From Schistosoma haematobium (lineage: Eukaryota > Platyhelminthes > Trematoda > Strigeidida > Schistosomatidae), in the NCBI RefSeq assembly GCF_000699445.3, contig NC_067200.1, positions 8,616,450-8,680,449 of the forward strand: a DNA stretch of 64,000 nt, read 5' to 3'. A model generated the notes under the pieces. The model was not told where the DNA came from, made no database searches, and saw only the letters and a list, made by a program, of their open reading frames with translations. How positions within the stretch are numbered: position 1 is the stretch's first letter; each line of letters starts with the position of its first letter. The translations under genes and the position numbers were made by a program. This document shows, piece after piece, positions 23,995 through 34,884 of the stretch.

Positions 23995-24200
23995 AAATCA
24001 CAAACTGATCATAGTTATACCACCGCTGAAAAAAACGCGAAAGCACTGGACAAATGTTTCCTTTTAATATGAGACAACTCAACAGTGCATATTCACGATC
24101 TGTCAAGTAGGAATGGGACCCGTGACTTTCGATCTCAAGTTCGTATCCATTGCTTTTAATGTCTAACTTTCACCAATCCACGATATACCATCTTGAATGT
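23995..24200 (-). mobile_element. Group B SINE, degenerate (mirrored at 25084-25289)
   Basis: A minus copy with the tail segment, a damaged hammerhead (TTGAGTTGTC) and a head reading GGGTCCCATTCC-like on the opposite strand. Its AAAAACGCGAAAGCACTGG junction identifies the hammerhead exit. Confidence 0.6.
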
Positions 24201-24424
24201 ACTATGTTCAAAAAATTTCGGAAGCAGAAGTTTCACAAATTTCATAGTTTTTGTAAGTTGTTTATTATGATTAGTAAATGTAAATGAAATAAATGTCGGT
24301 TATTTATATTTGAAATATGAGTTTCTTGAAAGTCTTTATGGTAGGTCAAGGGATAACTGAACATATTCAATATAAAAGAAGTGAACCTTAGCCCTATTCA
24401 AGACTCGTCAGCTCTAGTGTTCTA

Positions 24425-24541
24425 GCGTTTTTTTAGCGAGTTAGTTTTCTACGGGATGGGGTCGCTATCCCCTTGCCGAACCCTCCTCCTTTATCCGGGT
24501 TTGGGAGCGGCAGTAGCCCCGGGGGGCCTTCAGGCGGAGTT
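24425..24541 (-). mobile_element. RTE-like 5' leader fragment in the palindrome spacer
   Basis: Matches the RTE 5' leader at 29111-29232 (minus strand here): CGTAGAAAACTAACTCGC, then CGCTAAAAAAACGC. It is flanked by the direct repeat ACTCGTCAGCTCTA (24403-24416 and 24542-24555), consistent with a target-site duplication. Only the non-coding leader is present. The left palindrome arm ends inside it. Confidence 0.8.
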
Positions 24542-24844
24542 ACTCGTCAGCTCTATGTATCTACATTCCAGTGTTGATATTCAGTTTGCGATTCAAACTT
24601 AGCTCAACGGGTTATCCACTTAGTTATTGATTCTGTATAATCGATTTCAATTTTAATTCCAAACACAGGTAGATTATATATATTTATCACTTTTTTTGTT
24701 CTTACAACGATCAATAAATAGTTTCGTTTAGATGGATGATAATAACAAACACTGTCATTTAAAATATCCCAGTTAAATCATTTTCAGATATTTTTGTACA
24801 TCATCACTAATCATTCACAGATTTGAAATAGATTATAGACTGAT
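24440..24844. other. Unique spacer of the palindrome
   Basis: 405 bp separating the arms. It holds most of the RTE leader fragment, then a group A head remnant (24541-24650, minus: GGGTTATCCACTTAG-type) and AT-rich sequence. Confidence 0.85.
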
Positions 24845-26441
24845 TCGCTAAAAAAACGCTAGAACACTAGAGCTGACGAGTCTTGAATAGGGCTAAGGTT
24901 CACTTCTTTTATATTGAATATGTTCAGTTATCCCTTGACCTACCATAAAGACTTTCAAGAAACTCATATTTCAAATATAAATAACCGACATTTATTTCAT
25001 TTACATTTACTAATCATAATAAACAACTTACAAAAACTATGAAATTTGTGAAACTTCTGCTTCCGAAATTTTTGAACATAGTACATTCAAGATGGTATAT
25101 CGTGGATTGGTGAAAGTTAGACATTAAAAGCAATGGATACGAACTTGAGATCGAAAGTCACGGGTCCCATTCCTACTTGACAGATCGTGAATATGCACTG
25201 TTGAGTTGTCTCATATTAAAAGGAAACATTTGTCCAGTGCTTTCGCGTTTTTTCAGCGGTGGTATAACTATGATCAGTTTGTGATTTCAACTACGAAAAT
25301 ACTATGATCTCCACAAATTCCCCATACTGATAAGAATATATTCAATAACAAAAATAAATTGTCACAGTATTCTAAGAAAGAATATCGGTAGATTTGAATT
25401 TAGATCAATCAGCAGTTTAAATGATCTAGGAGCACACAGACAAATCAATAACAAATAGTCTGTAGACGAAAATTATTGGTGAATCAGGGATAAAATATTC
25501 TAATGAAAACAACATTAATTGATTGAATTCCTAAAGTATATCTTGAATGTTACCATAATTTCAAACGTTCTGGAAGAGTTATGTTTTCCGCATATGGAGT
25601 TGTAGATACATACAGCTTAAGAATCTCATACTAGAATGAAACGTGGAATGATCGCGTAGTGAACAAGACCACAAGCGAGACAACTAAATGTATTTGGACA
25701 CAAAATTACAGAACATCTTTGTAAAATCTGAGAATCATACAGTAAATAATTCATTTGCAAAACGTCAATCAATCGTCATAGGCTTCATTTTTCTTTCGTT
25801 TCTACACCAATCATTCATTGTTCTCATTCTCTTTTCTTAGATCTTCTTAACCTTCTACCACCGGGTATTTCACTTTCCATTGATGATACATAGTACTTAT
25901 ATCTGTCGATATCAGTAGCACATACCACATTAGAATGAAACGTTCGTCTAGTGCTCCCAAAATTTTCGAAGATGGTCTAACTTAGATCAGCTTAGTATTT
26001 AGGTTAAACTAATATGTGTTGATAAACAATCACAACGAACATCAAACGGCAAAATGCTGACGATTCCTAAATAGGACGAAACGCGCGTCTTGGATTCCAC
26101 TGCTAGCCACTATCCATCATTGCTTACAACAAGCTTGTGAATTAAGGCAGTATCGAGGCATACGCACAGTATGCACATATGCCAATAACAGAATGATCAA
26201 TTGCAGTCTTAAACCTCAATGGGAAGATACAAGCCAAACAATGCCAGGTGAATGTAGATAATATAGTTATAATATAATCAACTTAATAAATAAATGAATA
26301 ATTTTATGACTATTAAACCTTATTTTATAAATAGGTTAACAAAACTAATTTTAAAGGAAACTGTCGGGTCAGCTCTATAGAAACACGACGAATTCTGCGC
26401 GGTCTTTAAATGAGCTAATAGTTTCCATCTAATCAGAACCT
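24845..26441 (-). repeat. Right arm of 3.6-kb palindrome
   Basis: Reverse complement of 22843-24439 (a left position x pairs with 49284 minus x). It carries mirrored copies of the group B, family E (about 25290-25560), family D (25655-25929) and group A (26054-26249) repeats. Its inner edge contains 15 bp of the RTE leader and then changes to unrelated sequence. Confidence 0.93.
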
Positions 26442-27177
26442 AATAGAGCTTTCTATAATATCAACGTTGCATGTTACGATCGAACGGTGGTATAACTTGC
26501 CTCGTTGTTTAAGTTATAGTGATGTGACAGCTAACACTTATATCTATAAATATCTATGTTTTTCTGTACACGTTTGATTCTTATCCAATAATCCCTTCCC
26601 CTGCTTCTTCTGTCTTTTGTTATGGGACTCTGGGCGTCTATACTTTCGAGTACCATTAGTTGTATATCGTGTTTTACCGTAATCAAGTGGAGGAAGTAAC
26701 AGAAGTCAACAGTAGTAATACACAGAAACTTCGTTTTAATTATTATAAATCATAAAAATAGAGAAAGAAAAGGTCAGTGAAAAAGAGAAGTGACCATTAA
26801 GGTAGGAAATAAAACTTAAATGATCCTTGAATGCAAACAGAATACATTGAATAGCTAAGTAACATAAATATTCATAAACGTCCATATTTAATCCTGCTGT
26901 ATTCATATTTGTACACACTGGATGGCAGTATAGTGTCGAGGGAATTTCTGAGATTCTTTAATATTCCTTATTTAGTTTCTCTGTAAGAGTAAATTAGTCA
27001 CAAAGTACTTAAATCAAAATATCCAAAATATTGTCTTAATATTCTTAAATCATTGATCTAACTTGATTTGACTATTGTAACTAAGCCATGATGAACAAAT
27101 GTTTCGTTATACATTGAGGATTCTTAATAGGATAGTCCTGAATCTTATTAACACGTAAACTATAAGCTCTTATTTCA
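26442..27177. other. AT-rich stretch, nothing recognised
   Basis: No supported feature; small frames here show no family resemblance. Confidence 0.5.
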
Positions 27178-27655
27178 AACAATATCAAAGTGAGAATCTT
27201 CAATACGAACGTCAACACAGTTCTACGGTACGGAGCTGAAAAGTGGAGAACTACTACAACCATCATCGAGAAGGTAAAAGTATTTATAAATAGTTGTCTA
27301 CACAAGGTACTCAATATCCATTGGCCGAATTCCATCAGCAACAGCCTTCTGTGGGAGAGAACAAACCAGCTTCCAGGTGAAGAGGGAATTCGGAAAAGAC
27401 GATGGAAACGGATAGGAAATACATTACGGAAATAATCAAAATCCATCACAAGGCAAGTCTTAACTTGGAGTCCTGAAGGGAAACGGAAAAGTGGAAGGCC
27501 GAAGAGCACATTACGTCGAGAAATAGGAGCAGATTTGAAAAGGATTAATAGGAACTGGAAGGAGCTGGGAAGGATAGATCAGGAAAGAGTTGGATGGAGA
27601 ATGTCTGTGAGCGGCCTATGCTCTTTCACGAGGAGTAACAGGTGTAAGTAAGTAA
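27178..27655 (+). mobile_element. RTE-like retrotransposon, 3' end fragment
   Basis: A plus-strand ORF2 C-terminus: [39 protein letters not shown], then a stop at about 27435, after which the same frame resumes as [13 protein letters not shown] and [16 protein letters not shown]. The tail (GTAAGTAAGTAAG) ends at about 27655. Same subfamily as 16012-16545. Confidence 0.87.
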
Positions 27656-28977
27656 GTTAGTATAAACTCTTACTAGTTGAATATAGGAAGGAACTATTTA
27701 TACTGCGATTAAAACTCTTTTTAACCAATATCGTTTTAATCACATTTACTTTTGTATTGATTAAGTATGTCAATATATAGAACGATTGATTATTTTGACT
27801 GAATATAAGTGTTCATGAAACTAGGTCATCAGAATGGATCTTGGTGATATGATCACTTTCATTTACAAGATCAAATGAGAATAGCCAGACTACTAATGAA
27901 AACTGTAATGTAAACTACTAAACACAATAACCTCTATAAATCTAATATACTAATTTGATCTTTACGTTTAGTCGATTGGAATCAAATGTACACTTGATGT
28001 AAACGAAGAATCGGTGGGGAAAATCATTTGCATGGTAATATGACAAACCAAATATTATTTGTAAAATGTGAAAAAAATACATTAAATACACTTATTGTCT
28101 ATCTTCCTTGAGTTATCCTTTATAGCTTTCATGTTCGGTCATTCCTGTTGTTATTTTGATTGCTTTCTGTTTTCCTTTAGAATTACATCTTAAATCCTGA
28201 TACATACCATTTATATCTATCCGTACAAACTTATTGGTAATCACAGTTATGCTCAGAAAAGTGCGGATCATAGTTTGATATCAGAAGTTACTTATTATGT
28301 TGTGGCGCGCTGTCATCGTTTTCTATATTATTGATAACAAGCTTCTCATAAACATGCTCAAACCAGCCGCTTGTATGAGGAAACCAAGATTAGGTTAAAT
28401 GAAGCAAGAATTTAAATACAACATATTCATAAATATAAATACATGTGCCTCAGGAAATTAATCTATATTTTTAATCAGTAAGATTTGTCTAGTACCTTAA
28501 AAATGAACTCAAACGTGACAACTAGTATACATTCATCATCATTATTCACTTGTCATTTGATCCATATCGAATTGAATTAATGTATTATGAATTTACTGAC
28601 ATATCCTCTACTGTTTGATGGATTCAATGCCTTAGATTTAAATATTCGGTCAGACAATGTCCGTCGATTCAACATATTCACATATGCTGTATAGTTAGAA
28701 TGAATATGATCTCTTTTTTGATTATCTGATTGTTAGTGTCAGATTGATTGGATAAACTTAAGAAATGAAACAGACCTACCTTACAACTAAACAACAGAAT
28801 AAAAATTCAACTGTGTAAAAGATTTTCTGCCAATTTTTCAATGAATTTTACGCATAAGCTAATTATAATTGTAATAATCATTGATGGAATCTTAAGAGAC
28901 TTTAGATGTTAAATAAAATGATAATTTAATAAAGATATATATTTCTTCACGACATTATCACCCAGTAAACTTTATTT
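27656..28977. other. AT-rich stretch, nothing recognised
   Basis: 1.3 kb without a recognisable repeat or frame. It is one of the longest apparently unique stretches in the window. Confidence 0.5.
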
Positions 28978-29110
28978 CTTATGCCTGTTACCCCACCTCG
29001 TGGAGGAGAATAGGCCGCAACCAGCATTCTCCATCCAACTCTGTCCTGGGCTATTCTTTCCAGCTCTCCCCAGTTGTTATTCATCCTTTTCATATCTGCT
29101 TCTATTTCTT
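28978..29110 (-). mobile_element. RTE-like 3' end segment joined to an inverted 5' segment
   Basis: Minus-strand terminal ORF2 and 3' end (GGTTGCGGCCTATTC, GGGGTAACAGGC). It lacks a clear AAGT tail. At 29110/29111 it is fused without spacer to the 5' end of an RTE copy in the opposite orientation. Confidence 0.85.
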
Positions 29111-29845
29111 GGAAACTCCGCCTGTAGCTCTTCTAGTGTTGCCGCCGGTCCCAAGCCCGGGTAAAGGAGGAGGGTTGGGCATGGAATTAGCGTCCCCATC
29201 CCGTAGAAAACTAACTCGCTAAAAAAACGCTTACCAGAAAAAGTAATTCAAACCATTTTAACTCTGCCCTGGGAGTTAGGTCTTCATTTAGAAGAATTAT
29301 GACGCTTCATGATGAAAGCCGAGTTCCTTCGGAAGCCACGAGGCCGATGCCCCCTCTAACAACCAGAGCAAAACTTTTTGTAGGTACATGGAACGTTCGA
29401 ACAATGTGGGAAACCGGGAAGACCAGCCAACTAGCAACGGAAATGAGGAGATACAATTTAGCAGTACTGGGAATCAGCGAAACCCACTGGACCCAAGCTG
29501 GACAGAAAAGGCTAGCTACGGGAGAGATGCTGCTATACTCCGTCACGAAGAGGAAAATGCTCCACACACTCAGGTAGTCGCTCTAATGCTGTCCAAAGTA
29601 GCACGAAATGCACTTGTAGGATGGGAATCTCACGGATCCAGAATCATCAAAGCATCATTCAAAACAAAGAAGGAGGGGATCACAATGAATATTATCCAGT
29701 GTTATGCACCCACCAATGATAGCAACGACGAAATTAAAGATCAATTCTACGAGCGGCTGCAGTCAATCATAGAGAAATGCCCAAGAAAGGACCTCATCAT
29801 TCTAATGGGAGATCTAAATGCCAACGTCGGAATAGACAACATCTA
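29111..29845 (+). mobile_element. RTE-like retrotransposon, complete 5' leader and endonuclease start
   Basis: Begins with the leader AACTCCGCCTGTAGC, also seen at 704-714 (minus) and 24531-24541 (minus), so this is probably the true 5' end of the family. About 185 bp of leader precedes the endonuclease frame, and the copy stops at about 29845. Together with 28978-29110 it has the arrangement of a 5'-inverted insertion. Confidence 0.85.
29299..29845 (+). pseudogene. AP-endonuclease domain of RTE-like ORF2 (fragment)
   Basis: The enzyme nicks target DNA to prime reverse transcription. Frame 1 (29299-29577) reads LFVGTWNVRTMWETGK, MRRYNLAVLGISETHW (E of the catalytic pair) and GQKRLATGE. A -1/+2 shift near 29545-29575 passes to the frame ending at 29867 with HTQVVALMLSKVARNAL, IIQCYAPTND and IILMGDLNANVG (the D and N of the GDxN motif). 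So N, E, and GDLN motifs survive but one frameshift and truncation make it non-functional. Genome annotations often mislabel this domain as craniofacial development protein 2. Confidence 0.87.
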
Positions 29846-29989
29846 CGGTAAGTGTATTTACGCCTAATTTTAATAAATGTTATCCATCCACCTCTCTATT
29901 TTCTCTCCATACATGTAGAAAATTTTGAACATTATGTGTTGTTCAGTAAAAAATAGTTGAACACATAATAAATATTATAATAATACTAT

Positions 29990-30320
29990 ACTGATAATTG
30001 ACGTATGCTCATTAGTGAGAAGCAATGAACATTGATCTTCAACAGTGTCGATTGTGAGGCAGTCATTCACCAAAAACAATGGAAAGTGGTCGCACAATAT
30101 CATAGATTGGTTGGAGCTACAAACTAACACCATTGAGTGCCCGCTCAGTGATCTGTAGTTTGAGCATTCTAACGAGGCCCAGAGTTCTGAGTCACAAGTG
30201 AGATATCGTAGATACACACTGCTGAAGAATCTTATACTGGAATGAAATGACCGTCCAATCCTTTCAAATTTTCATTGGTGGTCTAACGTTGATCGATTCA
30301 TGATTTTAATCAATAACAAT
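29990..30320 (+). mobile_element. Group B hammerhead SINE, degenerate
   Basis: Leader with TTGGTTGGAGCTACAAAC, head (GCTCAGTGATCTGTAG), hammerhead with CTGAAGA and GAAA but stem II lost, and tail GGTGGTCTAACGTTGATCG (the subfamily with TTGATCG instead of TTCAATTGA). Confidence 0.7.
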
Positions 30321-30747
30321 AGACGCTTTGTATACTGTGTTGCAGTAATGTAGTTTAAAACAATAGTGAATGTACTAAAATGCATTCTTTAATTATTTAT
30401 ATTAGGACCGAGAGAATGAAAACCAAGACAGTGATTATCTGCCTTATTGTAATATTTCCTATCTAATTCTGTAAGATTAAGATACTGTAAAGTACAAATC
30501 ATATTGTATTGTACACACGCGCATAAATTCTAGTATCATTATGTATCGTTTAATTTAAAAGGTCGATAGACATTAAAATAGTTCTGTGGTATTTGTAAAT
30601 GAGTTTTTGACTCCATGACTTTAGTAATAAACAAACATGATTAGTTAGTTAACATACTAAGAAATAACTGTTGTATAATTAACATAACTAAAGTACTAAC
30701 AGTATATGGATTCATAATAAGCTGGTTTACAATTCATTAATCATTAC

Positions 30748-30880
30748 TGAGGAGTCTCACAATAGGACGAAACGGCCGTTCAGTGCTTCCAGATTTTCAA
30801 TGGTATTCTAACATCAATCGCTTCATGATCTCAATCAAACACTTAACAATCCTCACAACCCTTAAACTGATAATTTATTT
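30748..30880 (+). mobile_element. Group B hammerhead SINE, truncated at the ribozyme
   Basis: The copy starts within two or three bases of CTGAGGAG, then has stem II GTCT/GGAC, GAAA, stem III and the tail ending TTAAACTGATAAT. Stem I's 5' strand is missing. The start near the ribozyme is notable because a cleaved RNA would break nearby. Confidence 0.75.
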
Positions 30881-31544
30881 CATTTTATGGTTTGTAAATT
30901 TATTATTTCTTTTGTTATTTTATTTCAGCTAAGCTTTTCTGTACATTGACGTTATCTCATGAGGATGATGTTGATGGTGATGATGAAATTGAATCGTATC
31001 CTGTGTGGGTGTTTTTCCTTTGAAGTACTTAAAAAAATGTTATTCTGTCTAAGAAATTTTTACCTTTCAGACTATTTAAATTTCTCCAGGTATGCATTTA
31101 TTTAAATTCTTAATTACATGTTCTAAACACAATTGACTGATCACTGAGTAGCTGCCAATACCATAATTGTCTAGTTTTCTTTTTTTCTTTGTTTTTGTGA
31201 ATTCTGATCATGCTTTAACAATCGTGATGTAATGGATTATAGGAGTTTAACATTTACACCGGTTTCCTCAAACTTTCAGGTACGTCTTGGTAATGACTAC
31301 TAACCTGTAAAGAAGGCATTCCTGTTTCCAAACTTCAACTATCTGACTTTATACATATATGACAATTATTCACATTCTAAGGAGCGTAAAATCTTTGTCA
31401 AAACAAGTAATTATCATTAAGATGATAAAATGTTCATGCTAACAGTGTAATTTAATCTCGAATGATGTTGACTGTTTGTGTCAGTGTATGTGTGTGTGTG
31501 TACATTACTGAAAGGTTCATAAACAGGATGAAACTAATATCTAG
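30881..31544. other. AT-rich stretch, nothing recognised
   Basis: Contains a short (TG)n at about 31489-31500; no other supported feature. Confidence 0.5.
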
Positions 31545-31775
31545 TTCTCTTGGTATTGTTTGGCTTGTATCTTCGAGGCATACGCACAGTATACACATAT
31601 GCCAATAAAAGACTGATCAATTGCAGTCTTAAACCTCAATGGGAATTTAAATTCACCCCATTGCATAAGCAAGTGGCTGTCAGGACTCAGTAGCTGAGTG
31701 GATAACGCTATGGTGTTTAAATTGAATGGTACTAGGTTCAAGTCTTAGAGTGGACATCAGCTCTGAGATGCAGGT
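31545..31775 (+). mobile_element. Group A (Sm-alpha-like) SINE, rearranged
   Basis: An inverted scrap CTTGGTATTGTTTGGCTTG is followed by the plus-strand segment GAGGCATACGCACAG ... AAACCTCAATGGGA, then the head with TAGCTGAGTGGATAACGC (A box) and a mutated B box (AGGTTCAAGTCTTAG). It ends before the hammerhead. Confidence 0.8.
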
Positions 31776-32214
31776 GATATCTAATTCTACTTTTTTTCTA
31801 TTGACGATCTAATCCACTTCAATTTAAATAAGAAATGATATTTAGAATAGAGTAGTAATCTTTACGAAACTTGTCTAATATTTCTCTCTTATGAAATGAT
31901 ACACCGGAAGTATAATGATAATTGTGAACATCTATTCACAAATAAACTATTTACATCAATACTACAAAATGTAATGAAAAAATTACGTCATATATATAAA
32001 GAGTGAATTAACCATTTCATTAAGACTATTTTATAATTTACATAAAAACAATAAAATAAAACTGTATTCACAATGTTCTAAACGTAATCATGACATCATC
32101 GGATAGAGATCAATCAATAAAATGGATAGAAAAGTATAACTGAACATCTTACAATTTAATAATTTTCCTATTATTATTATTATTATTATCAGAAGGGATT
32201 TGTGGAGACTTTAG
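31776..32214. other. AT-rich stretch, nothing recognised
   Basis: Only a short TTA run near 32170-32189. Confidence 0.5.
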
Positions 32215-32470
32215 AAATTTCACAGATTGAAATCATGAGTCAATGGTGTGCGGTTGCGCAACTTCCTGGATTGGTTGGAGTTAGACATTAACACAGTTGG
32301 ATACCGGCCGGCTCAGTGGTCTAGTTAGTTAACCGCCTTGCGCAAGACTGATAGGTCCTGGGTTCGAGTCCCGCAAGGTGGGGTCGTGGATGTGCACTGC
32401 TAAGGAGTCCCATACTAGGACGAAACGGCCGTACAGTGCTTCCAGGTTTTCCATAGTAATACACTTTAGT
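32215..32470 (+). mobile_element. Group B hammerhead SINE
   Basis: Head GGCTCAGTGGTCTAG and B box GGGTTCGAGTCCCGC are very good. The hammerhead has perfect stems I (GCACTG/CAGTGC), II and III, GAAA and a GTA cleavage triplet. The core reads CTAAGGA, so invariant G5 is lost. The same two changes occur in the second unit at 35749-35794, marking a shared subfamily. Confidence 0.88.
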
Positions 32471-32534
32471 CATTAGTTGAATAGTATGGATAAATTCACT
32501 TGAACTGGTTATATTTTTCATGTTATTGAATTAT

Positions 32535-32690
32535 TATCAGAATGGAGATTTGTAGAGATTATAGTAATTTTAAAAGTTGAATTCATGAATCGATCTAAGC
32601 TAAACAATCATTAAAAACCTGAAAGCATTGGACTCATAAATTCAACTGTTAAAATTATTACAATCTTCACAAACCTTCATCCTGATAATA
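32535..32690. mobile_element. Group B tail palindrome
   Basis: A minus-strand tail (32540-32635) is joined to a plus-strand tail end (32636-32690); the central hammerhead and head are absent. It is the foldback remnant of an inverted pair. Confidence 0.65.
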
Positions 32691-32799
32691 GGTTTGTGCT
32701 CACTAGTGACTAACTTCAACATGGATTCCCTCGAGTTATAGTGTACATATTTTCGATATTCGACGTTGATTATTGTTGACTGCATAACTGACATATTTG

Positions 32800-33050
32800 A
32801 CAGTTCATTATTTATTTGGATACAAACATTGGTACAAAGAGGCATCAAATAGATATTTGCCACATAAATCATTCAATGTGAGGGATGGGATGCTAGCCGG
32901 GAGCCCAAACCGAAACAGGTGGCTTTCTTAGTGGGCCACACCCCGAGACTTTAACCTAAAGGTCGGATGCACAATGCAGTGAAGCAACTGTAGTAGATGC
33001 AGTCTCATGGTAGCCGGTGACCAACAATAGGTTTATACGCCATTTGTTTA
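32800..33050 (+). repeat. Dispersed repeat family C, copy 2 (5' half)
   Basis: CATCAAATAGATATTTGCCA, GGGCCACACCCCGAGAC and AAGGTCGGATGCACAATG match the other copies. It ends after GCCATTTGTTTA, where a group B copy begins. Confidence 0.65.
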
Positions 33051-33057
33051 TTTTCAG

Positions 33058-33240
33058 TAAAGCGTTTTGTGGAGATTTTTTATAAATTTCAATAGTTGAA
33101 ATCATGAGTAAATTGAAGCTAGATCACCATGGATACGCACGGCTGAGAAGTCCCACAATAGAACGAAATCGGCTGTCCAGTGCTTTCAGGTTTTCCATGG
33201 TGGTCTAGCTTCAATTTACTCATGATTTCAACTATTAAAA
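33058..33240. mobile_element. Group B SINE, short inverted pair
   Basis: A minus tail (33072-33132) is fused to a plus hammerhead-plus-tail (33133-33240). The plus hammerhead has CTGAGAAG (G8 lost) and a disturbed stem II; inactive. Confidence 0.75.
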
Positions 33241-33794
33241 CTTAATTATTTGTTTAATTAGTTAAACATTAGGCAAATCTTTCCGCCAATATAAATAAAA
33301 TAAAGATTTTTTCCTTTTGTATGTTAGATAATTAGAAGTATTTGAATTATAGTACTAACTAAGAATCCCAGAAATAACGTGATTGGATCAAGAAGAACTA
33401 GATAGGCACGAATGAATGTACTGTATTTGGAATTCGAATTCAAGCATTCAACAAGTACAAAAAAATCACTAGTTCATTCAAACACCACAATGAAATGGAT
33501 GAACAATTTCATAGTTGAGTCCTATGCATTTCCATAATTTACAATACCCATTGATTATAACTAGATAATCATGAAAATTAGGCATAGAATTCTCTTATCA
33601 ATACTCATCTAAGATTAGCCAGAAATCGGACTTAGGGTATTTGGGCTTAATTAAACCTTCACCCTACTGACTTAATATTAAATAGTATTATAAATTGTGG
33701 CCATGTGCCCTATTCATATATAAGGTAATGATACCGTCAATTAGAGAGCAGTGATTTATCGACTGGACCAATGACGCATAAACCTGTACTAGCA
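33241..33794. other. AT-rich stretch, nothing recognised
   Basis: No supported feature. Confidence 0.5.
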
Positions 33795-34215
33795 GTATAG
33801 AGTCCTCATACATCTTTCTATCTGCCTAGCCCTGCCTTTTGATTTCAGAACACCAATCTCAGCCTCTGCGACATGAATCATGTATTTCAAACATACTGAG
33901 TTTATAAACAAACTAAATAAATCACATCGTACCATAAAATAGAAAATAACATATGTACAAGATCTAACCAAAAGTAGCTGTGAATGTGAGAGATAATAAT
34001 TGATAGACCGGGTATAACTCATGAATGGTAGATCGTATAATAATAGTCTACTGGTCAAAATAAGGCTTATAATAAGAGAAACATGAATATGCATAGTTTA
34101 GTTAATTAACAATTACACGATAGCTTCCTTGTGCTTCTTTGTAAAAGTGATTTTGTAATAAAAATATATGTATCGTATTGGTCCATAAATAGTTCTCAAG
34201 AGTTATCATTCATAA
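33795..34215. repeat. Dispersed repeat family G, copy 1
   Basis: Aligns over about 400 bp with 51470-51860, for example CACCATAAAATAGAAAATAACAT versus CACCATAAAATAGGAAATAACAT (near 33930 and 51615) and AAGGCTTATAATAAG versus AAGCTTATAATAAGG. No coding signal; class unknown. The 101-codon minus frame inside it is not supported by the second copy. Confidence 0.6.
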
Positions 34216-34418
34216 CTCTCGTCGGGATATAATAAATAGTTTGCACTTTTATTCTAAGTACATTTGTAACACTGTTCTACTATTACCTTATTTCAATAAT
34301 GGATACCTAACCCACTCCCCACATATTTGCTCTCTATAGTCATGATTTATCATTCATTAATTTAAGAAATTAGTCATTACTGAGCCATTGAAGTTCAAGT
34401 GCTTACTGACATGTGTAT

Positions 34419-34884
34419 TGTAGTGAACAAGGACACCAGTGGGGACAATCGAATGTATTTAACATAAGATTACAGGACTTGTTAATAAAATCTAACAATC
34501 ATAAACTAATAAATAAGAACTTTCGTCTAAATTCGAACGAATAGTTTCACAATATTTGGGCGCCGAGTTAATGTGAGATATTAAAAAGGAAGAATGTATT
34601 TATAAAATCTCAGCGAAAGAATTTGTAGTAATTCCAACGTTTTGCCGGGCAATCTGGTCCAAGCTTTTTCAAGGAAAATAAATTAAATAAACTAAATGCT
34701 TAATTTGCAAAATGTCCATCAATTGTCTCAAAATCACTCAGACTTCATTGTTCTTGCATTTTCATACAAATTGCATTCTGTTTCCATTCTTTACTGTTCA
34801 ATCCTCTTGTCTCTCTGCTGCTAGGCCTTCCGTTCACGACTAACATCATATACTACTCATGTCAATATAAGTAACACACACCAC
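34419..34884 (-). mobile_element. LTR-like repeat family D, copy 4, with nested insert
   Basis: A minus copy with ends TGTGGTGTG-like at 34884 and CACTACA at 34419. It is split by 177 bp (34510-34686) flanked by ATAAACTAA on both sides. Without the insert it is about 280 bp, like its relatives. Confidence 0.65.
34510..34686 (+). mobile_element. Short insertion with 9-bp target duplication
   Basis: 177 bp inside family D copy 4, bounded by ATAAACTAA at 34501-34509 and 34687-34695. It ends A-rich (GGAAAATAAATTAAATAAA), suggesting a small retroposed sequence. It contains AATTCCAACGTTTTGCCG and CCAAGCTTTTTCAAGG. Family unknown. Confidence 0.6.

Larger units (their letters stand above)
22843..24439 (+). 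repeat. Left arm of 3.6-kb palindrome
   Basis: A 1,597-bp arm whose reverse complement is 24845-26441. All stretches I compared, including both ends and several internal blocks, match base for base. The equal lengths mean no net indel. It contains, in order, a group A SINE (23035-23230), group B scraps, an LTR-like family D copy (23355-23629), a family E copy (about 23724-23994) and a group B minus copy (23995-24200). Confidence 0.93.

Noticed and set aside
27656..28977. Possible host exons in the longest unique-looking stretch
   Set aside because: No frame with splice signals or domain similarity found by eye on either strand.
29299..29867. Host gene of the craniofacial development protein 2 type
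   Set aside because: The domain is the AP endonuclease of an RTE-like element, with a frameshift, an RTE leader and truncation.
33789..34094. 101-codon minus frame
   Set aside because: It lies in family G and the other copy does not keep the frame.
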